Shown here in pieces: positions 20,171-29,869 of a DNA stretch of 64,000 bases. The stretch is taken from NCBI GenBank assembly GCA_030704615.1, contig CM060731.1, positions 39,678,001-39,742,000 on the forward strand. The letters are read 5' to 3'. The notes below the pieces were generated by a model. It saw nothing but the letters and a program-made list of their open reading frames with translations. It was not told the DNA's origin and did no database searches. This stretch comes from Takakia lepidozioides (lineage: Eukaryota > Streptophyta > Takakiopsida > Takakiales > Takakiaceae). The translations under genes were made by a program, and so were the position numbers. The number at the start of each line of letters is the position of its first letter. Position 1 is the first letter of the stretch.

Positions 20171-22079
20171 GCAAAAAGATGAACGCAGGCCCGGGACATC
20201 GGTACAGGACTGAGTTAAAAATCATGGTTTTGGCCTGGAGCCCGGGCTAGCCTAGCTTCATGCCCTGGACAGCGGGGTAGGTGTGGGAACTTTGGGGAAC
20301 AATTTTAGAGCATTTGCGGTCAGCTACCCAGAAATGAACGGCCGAGATTTGATGTAGGATTTCGATGGTGACGATTTCGTCTCTCTCCTCTCCTCCGTGT
20401 CTCTTGCCTTGCCCAAGCTCTTGAATCTATGTAGCCGAGGATACATTCCTAAAAAGATTCTACAGCCTAGGCCCGGGCCCCTAGTCCCGGGCTACCTGCT
20501 TATATATACGTTCCGTATATCAATAAGTACATAACGTATTTTCCAAGTAGTTTTCGGACTGCTGCCCGGACAGGAAGCCGAGAACCCAAGCTAGGGTTTT
20601 TCGCAATGCAATGGAGGAGGAACTCTGATCAAATAAAACCTGCTCTCCAAGCTGTTGTGCCCGTACTATTCACCCAAAATGATATACGTACAGACAGTAA
20701 CTGCAAGGGGAACAGGCTCTTATATACACTAACGTCGGTTGGTGTCACCTCTATCTCTACATAGTTACACATCAACTGTCCAGCCCAGTGATTGCAGGTG
20801 ACAAGCGCCAATGGGCCATACTTCTGGGTTTGTTAGCCGGTGAAGGGCCTCCGCTAGCAGTTTCCACAGGCCCATCAGGGCTTGTTCCCGTAATTAAGCT
20901 CCCAACTCGCTTCCTCAATGATGTTTGCTGAGCTGGGTGCACACGTTCGTCAGACCAAAATCATCGCTAGAGTCCTCATCAACACTCTGCCTTCCTCCTG
21001 CAACAAAAGAGAAGTAGCTGTCATAAACATAACATTGTCAAGAGGGATAATAGCAGACCTGAGCTCTTATCTCTCACATAGAGGGTCATAATATTCATTG
21101 AGAGTATTAAATCCTGTATTTTTGGTTTCTCTAGCCTACATAATTGCAAGTAACCTGCTTGGCATTTATTTCTGAAATGAGTTCTTCCCATCGGTTGTCA
21201 TTTTGGTGGTGGTACCATCCCAATCCATAATTGATCTATGTTGGCCAGCAAACGGCTAAGCTTCCCCAGTGCACTCAAGCTCAAGAAAGGTTACCTACTA
21301 CCCATAACTGCAGGTGAAGGTTAAAGGTTCGCATTGGAAATTTTCATTTTCAATTGGATGATAGATATTGCATCCATTTGCAAGTTTCTAATCTGGTCCA
21401 ATATAATAACTGACTGGTGTTGACATAGCTCTAGCTAATAACAGCTCATGTATATACTTTGCCTGATTAAGCTTTAGGCCAAAATGATCTTCCAATGACA
21501 TGACATGATAGAAGCTGGGTCTACACCTGGAAAGCTAATATGCAATTTCTCCATAACACAGAACCAGTACATCCAAGAGAACAGTGAGAGCAGTTGCTGA
21601 CATGATTGAGATATACAAGCTCCTCAGGTCTCATTCGACCTACCAAGATATTGTAGTGGTCTGTCATCATTGTAATCAGGCCAGCACCCGAAGCAGTGCC
21701 CTCTGGAAGAGATAAAAATGCCTACACACAGCATGAGAACCGAGGAAGTGAGAAACAGCGCCGGTCCAGAATCCTTCAATTCTGGCTGAAACCTGAATGG
21801 ACACGCTCTGAGGTTCCTGCCACTTTTCTATGAACCCTGAAATATTTCTCCAGCAAATGTCTCTTTCGTAAAGCAGTACATTTCATGGATCTTCAACCGC
21901 TCATGACTTGAATGCCAATTGTGACAGGTGCTGCGCTATGACAGCGCTATGACGTTATACCGGGAGTGTAATGTACTCCTCAAAATATAATGTACTCCCC
22001 AAAATATAAGGTACTTATGTACTTACCCTAAAATTTGTCCAGATAAGCGTACTCAAACTAGGAAGAAAGTGATGAGGTT
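20171..22079. other. Spacer of 1.9 kb without supported feature
   Basis: Short open frames only. GCCCGGG words at 20190-20500 (AGCCCGGGCT, GGCCCGGGCC) give a few restriction-site-like palindromes. I recognise no protein domain, RNA gene or transposon end. Confidence 0.3.
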
Positions 22080-22460
22080 CTTTACGTTGCAGATCGGGTA
22101 CCAGTACAGTAAGTTGCGGATCAGGTACCATTACAAATAGGCCCCTTGGAGGCATATACAGGAGTTGATCATTCAGTCCATTCCTGTCATCATAAATTGT
22201 CAAGTGAAGTCTGCCAATAAGGAACAGCTGTTGGGCTTTCCTGCAAAATGAACTGCAAAGCTTTGCTTCAGTTCTTGAAACAAAGAGCTCACCCCAAAAC
22301 ACAATGTAATGCGCTACTTACATGCACAATCAGTGGTCCAAACTAAAGGCTTCACTCCACCTTTTACCTTTTAATTACAAATTGTAATATACATATAGAT
22401 ATCTATATATGTTAGTGCTCATAGAACCAAAAACCCTCGGAGAACCAGAAAGAAAGGAGC
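22080..22460 (-). repeat. Inverted repeat arm 2 (partner 15340-15700)
   Basis: Reverse complement of 15340-15700. It begins at 22085 with two minisatellite words (GTTGCAGATCGGGTACC and GTTGCGGATCAGGTACC) and ends in the ATATAGATATCTATATAT stretch, an AT palindrome at 22395-22415. Confidence 0.75.
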
Positions 22461-22479
22461 AAAGGGATTTTGGCGCGCA

Positions 22480-23540
22480 TGAAATGAAATGAAATGAAAT
22501 GAAATGGTGCTTTATAACGTCCGCGGCGGGGAAAGCTCATAGAGCTTATGGGACAAAATGGAAAGAAAAACATGAGAGAAAACAAGAAACCAGTGTCAGA
22601 GAAAAGAACTACTGTTCGAGTGGTTGTCTAGGGGTGAATGCCTCGTGTAGGTAGGCTGCCAAGCATTTCTGATCTTCATATTGAAAGACTTCAGTGAGAG
22701 ATTGGGTTCCACGGAATAGACAATGGAATCTCCCACGGATCTCATAGTATAGAGGGCAATAGAAGAAGAAGTGTTCTTCAGTATCAATTTCCTGGTTGCG
22801 CCCTGTGCAATCTAGACAGTGGCGGTCCTCCCGCTGCAGGTTTTCTCATCTGCCAGTCTCTATCCGTAGGTTGTGGGAGCCCACCCTGGACCGTCCCAAA
22901 GTCCTCAGGAGAGAAGGAGATAAAGAGGCCGAAAGGTAATTTGGCCGCAAGATTCTATCATCTCGGAGAACCAAGAATGTTTCTCGATAGAAATGGATCT
23001 TTGTCGTGAGGTTGGGTAACTTCCGAGTTCTTCTAACATGTAGCTCCATGAGCTCATTTCTAATGAGTTGGTTGCGGTCATGCTTGGATGTGATGTCCAC
23101 CTCTTCTGGGTTCACCGGCAATAGTGAAACAGTAGAGAGTACATGGCGTTCAAAAAAAGGAACCACATGGGCATACTAGGATTGTTTGAAACCTGCATTT
23201 TTTAGTCTAATAAATGTCGCAAGGGCCCTGGTCACAAGCCCCTTGGGAGGAAGGGCTTGTAACCTATGCAGGAAAATTGTAAGCTGGAAGAGGGCCTCAG
23301 TTTGAAGTGGCACGCAGGCGAATTCTGCATTCAGAGGGAGGGAGTTGCGAGGGAGTTGTGCCTCTGGCGCCAAGCATTGCTTGGAGGAAAGATGAGTGCA
23401 ATGGTTCCAGATTCTTTTCCCACCAAGAAACTGGGACCGCAGATGCCCAGAATTCACAACCAAAAGTGGCATTTGAGTGGACCACGCTATCAAACAGCCA
23501 TGGTTACCTGGCCCCTTCACAGTGGACATGTCCCGGGATC
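22480..23540 (-). mobile_element. 5'-truncated LINE with (ATTTC)n tail
   Basis: On the minus strand, broken frames encode the end of a non-LTR reverse transcriptase polyprotein: NATFGCEFWASAVPV with a following HSSFLQAMLGARG (thumb region, as in L1-like elements), LRTLGRSRVGSHNLRIETGR, then a CLDC...EEHFFFYCPLY knuckle typical of the LINE C-terminus. After the stop a short 3' UTR runs to a pentanucleotide repeat, GAAAT on the plus strand, at 22482-22506. Frame changes show the copy is dead. The same 3' UTR with GAAAT tail recurs at 49590-49735, and a stub lies at 30525-30565, defining one family. The reverse transcriptase catalytic core is missing. Confidence 0.7.
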
Positions 23541-23990
23541 CATCTTCGATGTTGACCTTCCCACATCTAAATTATGTCTGCTCTTCCACAATTCCCTTTT
23601 CTTCTTTCTCTTTTTCTTCTTTCTTTTGAGCTACCTGTACAGCATGAATGAGAAGAGGCCTTCTTTAGCCGGGCTTGTCATGTCATATTGTAGCTGATCT
23701 CACGCAAAAACAACTGATCAAACTGTTATCAGAATTTAACACATGCAGTTGTCCACCAACACCATGTGTATTATGCGGGAGCTTCGAGGTGCTGGCTTGC
23801 CCTTTCGTGGTGGCCCAGTGCTTGGGGCACAAGGCATTGCATCCACGCTTTCCTGTACAAGCATCGACGAGCGTTTGTGAGAGATTTCGAGTGTGATTCT
23901 TCTCCACTCGGTTTGTTTTTCAATCACGATAAGAGGTCGCATTATCGAATAATACCTAAAGATCACTAAATTGACAAGCTAAACTTCTAT
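23470..23990 (-). repeat. Inverted repeat arm (partner 28690-29610)
   Basis: The reverse complement carries CTCAAAAGAAAGAAGAA, GGATCCCGGGACATGT and CGAAATCTCTCACAAACGC-type blocks that recur in plus orientation at 28765-29545. It adjoins the LINE remnant and may be its upstream part. Confidence 0.65.
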
Positions 23991-24419
23991 GTTTGAGAAA
24001 GAAAAGTGTCCAAGGTTGTTTGTTGTTGCCTACTAAGATTGGCAACAGTCATTTTGTTGAGTTTCCAGTTTATAACATCAGCAACATTAAAAGTTTGAGG
24101 GTTATCAAGTATGAAATGAGACAACATCTCCGCATGGTGTGACACGTGGTGGCTGCTCATCTACGTCACTTGGATCCACATTAAGGTCAAAATCATGAAG
24201 ACAAAAAAAAACCCTAAAAACCCTCCACCTGAAAACGGTAAAGGGACAAGAGAACACCCAAAACATTTGATCTCATGTTCCTTATGTATGTTCCCAATGT
24301 CCCAAGCCCAAAGGTTGGTGGGTCCCACCACATTAAAATAGTATAAACCTCCTTAATATGACAAAGTAGGGGTCTTGGAGTGTCATAATAAGGTCACATA
24401 ATCGAGAGTTATATTAGGT

Positions 24420-25230
24420 TATACTGTACCCCATCGGCAACTTAGTGTAATGGTGCCCGATCTGCAACTTAGTGTAATGGTGCCCGATCTGCAACTTAGT
24501 GTAATGGTGCCCGATCTGCAACTTAGTGTAATGGTGCCCGATTGCAACTTAGTGTAATGGTGCCCGATCCAACTGCTGCCCTGGTGCCCCATCTGCAACT
24601 TAGGTGTAATGGTGCCCGATCTGCAACTTGTAATGGTGCCCGATCTGCAACTTACTGTAATGCCCGATGGTGTAATCCCGATCTGGCAACTGCAACTTAC
24701 TGTAATGGTGCCCGATCTGCACTTAGTGTTGGTCCCGATCTGAACTTAATGTAATGGTGCCCGATCTGCAACTTACTGTAATGGTGCCCATCGGCAACTT
24801 ACTGTAGGTGCCCGATCTGCAACTTAAGTGTAATGGTGCCCGATCTGCAACTTAGTGTAATGGTGCCCGATCTGCAACTTAGTGTAATGGTGCCCGATCT
24901 GCAACTTACTGTAAGGGTGCCCCATCTGCCACTTACTGTAACGGTTCCCGATCTGCAACTTACTGTAACGGTACCGATCTGCACTTACTGTAAGGGTACC
25001 CGATCTGCAACTTACTGTAAACCCGATCTGCAACTTACTGTAATGGTACCCGCAACTTACTGGTACTTACCCATTTGCAACTTACTGTAATGGTACCCGA
25101 TCTGCAACTTACTGTATGGTACAAAACTTACTGTAATGGTACCCGATCTGCAAATATAAGTGTAATGGTACCCGCTCTGCACCGTAGTGTACTGGTACCC
25201 CATCTGCAACTTACTGTAATGGTACGGTGA
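24420..25230. repeat. 27-bp minisatellite, long array
   Basis: About 28 units contain GCAACTTA(G/C)TGTAATGGT followed by GCCCGATCT or ACCCGATCT. The first half of the array carries GGTGCCC, the second half GGTACCC, with a switch near 24960. This indicates two homogenised subfamilies. Truncated units are frequent. The orientation is opposite to the 19830-20170 array. Confidence 0.9.
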
Positions 25231-25790
25231 ACCACGGCAACTTTAGTTTTTATGTAGAGTTATCACCATCGTTGGACTGGTATATATGTGAAGGACTGCT
25301 ATATGTACTGGTATATGCAATGGTATTAGATACCAGACCAGTCTGGTATCATTTGGGAGAATACTTGGTCATATACCAGACCAGGCTGGTATCAGTTGTT
25401 CATACCAGCCACAATACCAGTACTCCCCTACCGTCTTCCGAAAGTCATTTATTCTGGTATGTGTACTATACCCGTACTATACTAGATTATGCCTACATAC
25501 TTGTACTTATGTATACTTACTTCTTTATGTGTATTGTATCTGTTTTCACTTGATACAGTTTGCTATTTGATAAACTTGTAATTCAAAATGGCTTTGAAAT
25601 GATACCAGAGTTGATATCTCATAGCAACTGGTACTGTGGTCATGATACTCATATTCATTCCAGTATCTGGAAAAAATACATCCACCATTAGACCAGACCG
25701 GTGTGAAAGTTTTGTGATACGTCTCGTACCAGTCTGGTATGTCCTAAACCTAATACCAGGACAACACTGGTCCTGACTTGCCAGACCAAT
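25231..25790. repeat. Cluster of TACCAG / CTGGTA inverted words
   Basis: At least a dozen TACCAG or CTGGTA hexamers occur, several as back-to-back pairs such as ATACCAGACCAGTCTGGTAT (about 25330) and ATACCAGACCAGGCTGGTAT (about 25373), each able to fold into a short hairpin. Isolated pairs with the same words reappear near 55340 and 59490. No coding function is seen. Confidence 0.55.
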
Positions 25791-28690
25791 GAATGAGTGC
25801 ATCAACAGAGGGCATTATTATATTCAGCCCATTTCTATATGAACACATGCTTTGCGTGTATGTGTTAAAACATAACTAAACTCAGACTGATCAGATCGAG
25901 CTCTGCATCTCGTGGCAGAACTTGCTTCAAGACTTGAAAGCCAATCATCGCCATGCAGCATCAGCTTGACCACGTCCAAGCATTCATGACTTCAGTCGGT
26001 CTAATAATTCTACGTACTGATCGGCTGACAAGTGGATTATGCGCAGCTTCATCCGTATGCCCATGTATATCACGCTTTGCACATGTTTGAATACGAAAAT
26101 GATGCTTGAGTATACTCAGGTTTGATGAGCACAATATAACTCTGTGAGCTCCCTAGTTCATTTCCATCACCAGCTCGACCTCCCTGGGCCGAGTGTGAGA
26201 CGAACCTCAGTTTGCCTTGAGCGCCCTCGGCTCCAATTCACCTGTCCATGGTGAGCCACCTGACTGCATGAGTAGTCTAGGTCCGCATATTGCTTCAACT
26301 TGCTTTTGCCGGCCTGCAGTGACGATTATACCCAGTACATGAACTTCTGATCGACATCAGTTGTGATCCCTTGAGCTGCATCACTATTCACAATCTGATC
26401 ACGAGTCTGAATGGCAAGAAGTCATTTCTTGCCTCTCCTTCAAACGTCCGAATGTATGAAATGTGTGCAGTTGATCACTTGTGGCTCTCCTGTGGCTCTT
26501 TGGATTATTAGACGATATCTTCTTTACTAGTGAGTTTCGCAATTATTAGACTAATAAATCTATCTGTGCCTGCTAAGTACTGTATCCGAAGCCCAGTAGC
26601 CAGTAGGTCCCACAACTAATTTGCGAGCGAGATCTGATGCGCTGCGGATCACTTGACTCCATGCAGACACAAGCCATATTAAGGTACCAGCTACTTGTAC
26701 TCCAGATGATTGTACCGGATAGCATGAAAACCAGGAACCCCCTTGCCAGCTCCTACACACCATAATTTGATTCACGCTGTGCTGACTGTCTTCCAATCAG
26801 TGCAGAAATTCAGCGTCATGGTCCGACCAAGTTTCACCTGTGCTTTTCCCTTCTGGCCAGCACAGAGGCCCTCACTCATCGCAAGGCTCGCGATCGCATT
26901 GTCAACAACAGCGGAAAAAATATCCAATCCAATAGCATCTACGTGGCCCACAAGTACAGCAGCGTCTACAAGAACCAACTCAAGTTCACCAAAGGCCTCA
27001 GAAATGGGGAGACAGACTATGCCGGCGGCCAAATGGTTGTCGACTATCATACGGGCATCTTCACAACTGGCGTTGATTGGTGGTACGTGACATGGGTGTT
27101 CGCCGATGACAAGGCCATCTACCAGACCGACCCCAACAACTTCAGGTGCCTTATCGACCAGGTTGACAACTTAGGCGTCGCTGCGCTCGCCACTGCCGCA
27201 GCCGCCATTGCAGGGGTTTCTGATTGCGGATTCCCTCCAGTGGCCGGGTGCAAAGCGTCCGCAGCCGCGGCTGCAGGTGCTGCGATCGCCGCAGATTCCA
27301 TCTCGAAGGCTCTCCTGAGTGATGATGCGACTTGCGGGTTCAAGCAGTACATGCTGACGTCGGACGATGACATGCATTCGTCGGGGGATAACTGGGTAAC
27401 CATCAGTATAAATGGCAACAACGAGCTGACCTTTTCGTCCCCGTCGGGATCTGCCGCGACTTGGTACGACGAGATCGAGATCCGGTCAGATGGGGCGGTG
27501 ATAATTGACACGGCCAACTTCTCAGCAGCTCGCGCGGCTGCTGCAGCTCGTGCTTTTGGAGTCAAAATCCCCAATGCCGCCTGCAAATCCGAAGAGCACC
27601 TACTCCAGAGTGAGATCGCCTGAGAATGTCTTCTTGTGGCTACTCACCTCTTATGTAGCTTCACGTACATGCATATATTGCAGTGAATCGCCTGTAACAG
27701 TAGTCTACCTTCTGTTGACATGAATCTCTGTTATCTGTGTAACCTTCTTAATATGCTGTGACAGGCATTATAGCATATAGTGAGGGTCTGCTTTGAAGAG
27801 TGTCTCCAAGACTTCTGTATGCCGATCTTTACATCGTATGTCATACTTACGTCTTCTACCGAGATTCATAATAAAAGTGGCACTCAGTTTGGTGATTTTA
27901 CTGGATTAGACACTTTGTGTCAATCTGAATCCTGATCAAGATGTGTGGAACCCAAAAGACACTAAACTACTAAGGCCATGACCTTGAGTCACCGTGCACA
28001 CTTTGACTGACTGGTTTTTTGTCCACGAGTTTTTTGGATGTTATGGAGCACCGCAAGAACAGATAAGTACAGCTACACCCCCTCGTCGTACTTGATGGGT
28101 GCAACTGGGCAGGGTAGTCTAAATTAGTTGTGCCTTCATCATTCATGATGCGCTGCACTCGTGACCTGTTTAGGCTTGAATTCAAGTCTTCCTCCACTTG
28201 TCATGAAACCCAAACAAATTTTCGGGTACAAGTCTCAAGAGCTTGCTTGTGAAATCCGTCCAAACTGAACATCATGTGTATCTAGATTCTCATTAACCAC
28301 AGAATGTATCTTGCTCGACCTTGTATGTACGCCCGTGTAAGTCCCGAGTGCTGGGAGTTGGAAATCAGCATGCACACCTTGAATGTATAGCTGATTTATG
28401 CATAGCATTTCAGGTGTTCTGGAGTGGGTGCTATGTATCTGTATTAGTGCAGCTACAGTTCAGTCGTGATTGTGGCAGACAACTAAGCAGTCCTGAAGCT
28501 TGGGATCTAGTAGTTGTGATTCACGTACGTCGCACAGTAAGGGCGCTGCTTCTCCTGAAACTCTATAACTGATCTCAACCTAGAAAAGAGCCCAAGAGAA
28601 AGAGAAACCTTGAAGATGAATTGTGATCTCGACGTCAACATTCTAGACAGCGAAGGTCTTTCAAGACTACCATTGAAAAGCCATGTCTGC
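25790..28690 (+). repeat. Segmental duplication unit C
   Basis: Plus-oriented third copy, matching unit A in the same direction and unit B in reverse. It carries the damaged PUD-like gene copy C. Its last kilobase (28080-28690, with CTGGGAGTTGGAAATCAGCA) is shared only with unit B. Confidence 0.8.
26800..27623 (+). pseudogene. PUD1/2-like gene copy C, start and signal peptide lost
   Basis: Compared with copy A, a 28-bp deletion right after GTTTCA (about 26838) removes the MM start and most of the signal-peptide core, and shifts the frame. The domain frame downstream is still open from a later methionine (26943, MAHKYSSVYKNQLKF) to a stop at 27623, about 226 residues. It includes the TTGVDWWYVTW, DPNNFRCLID, CGFKQYML and Ala-rich segments. 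If translated from 26943 the product would lack the first beta segment and any secretion signal. The body carries more substitutions than A or B (for example Y for D in the NGETD block) yet no stop. It is either a recent pseudogene or a cytosolic derivative; I favour pseudogene. Confidence 0.75.
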
Positions 28691-29610
28691 TGATGAACAA
28701 ATAAAATTCAGGCAAACATTCTATGGACATTCAGGCAAACATTTTATGGGAAAAACAAATCCAGTGGAGAAGAATCAACTCGAAATCTCTCACAAACGCT
28801 CGTCGATGCTTGTACTGCATGAAAGCGTGGATGTAATGCCTTGTGCCTCAAGCACACGAAAGGGTAAGCCAGCACCTCGAGCTCCCGCATAGTACAAATG
28901 TGTTGGTGGCCAACTACATGTCTTAAATTCTGATAACAGTTTGATCAGTTGTTTTTGTGTGAGACCAACCATTTCAACACATTCTCCCCAATGACTCCAA
29001 TTTGACACTGTTTTCACACTGCTCGGCTAAAGAAGGCCCTTTTTTTCACAGGGGACAGACTCAGGCCCTGAGAACTGTACTGATAATTTTTAAAAGAGGA
29101 AAAAAAACCCTTGCGGGGAAGCCATAGATTGTACTCATAAGACGTTGTTTGCCGTTGCGGGGGAAGCCATAGAGACCAACAGAAGAGACACAGCTCAGTA
29201 ACCAGAGTTCAGAGGAAGGTCCTGCAGGAAACTAAGTGAGGTGGGTCGATAACACATTTAAGCTAGGCTCAGGGCTATGCTCAAAGGAGAGATGGATTTT
29301 TGCTCTAGCCCTTCTAAAGCTTTGTGGCGCAAATTCACCTCCGGCTCCTCGCCATCCAAAGCAGTTTGCTTTCCACTAAGAGAGCTCGTAGAGGCCCTTC
29401 TCATTCATGCGATACAGGGGGCTCAAAAGAAAGAAGAAAAAATGAAACAGGAAAGGAAAATGAGGAAGAGCTGAGACAATTAGATGTTGAAAAGTTGGCA
29501 TCGAATATGGATCCCGGGACATGTTCACTGCGTGGGGCCAGGAAACCAATAAGCTGTGAAGGGCAGCTTATAATGATTCGTTCGGAAAAAATAGTTATAG
29601 AGAGTCTAGA
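28690..29610 (+). repeat. Inverted repeat arm (partner 23470-23990) and LINE-like debris
   Basis: Plus-strand counterpart of 23470-23990, with an insertion of about 330 bp in the middle (29050-29380). That insertion contains ACTCATAAGACGTTGTTTGCC, a word also present several times in the 48.65-49.58 kb repeats. It ends just upstream of the TAD3 promoter region. Confidence 0.6.
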
Positions 29611-29869
29611 GTGGATGTTACTCACAGTGACCAGCGGATGAAATTATATAGAGACTAACCTTGTTGCTTGAAAGCAGCAAATTACGAAGCAATTTAGGGC
29701 TTTAAGGAAAACAGGAAACACGGCGTGTTTAGTGCTTAGTGTAGGACGAAGAAGACGAGTCGGCTACACTTTTCACGACCCACAAATTGCTGAGCACTAC
29801 ACTGGAGGATTTTCGTGCCCTCCACTGCGTGCAGCGACAATCTGGATGATGGGTCAAGAGCAGACCTGC

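Noticed and set aside
20580-20820. Possible LTR of a retrotransposon (TATA-like word TATATACACT and a short frame)
   Set aside because: No second LTR, primer-binding site or polypurine tract was found.
24542-25090. Peptide-repeat frames in the minisatellite (MVPDLQLTV-type and antisense MQIGTVTVSCRSGT-type)
   Set aside because: The 27-bp unit is a multiple of three, so it yields repetitive frames automatically; units with indels break them, and there is no coding evidence.
24420-25230. Possible CRISPR-like array
   Set aside because: The repeats are contiguous without unique spacers, in a plant nuclear context; it is a minisatellite.
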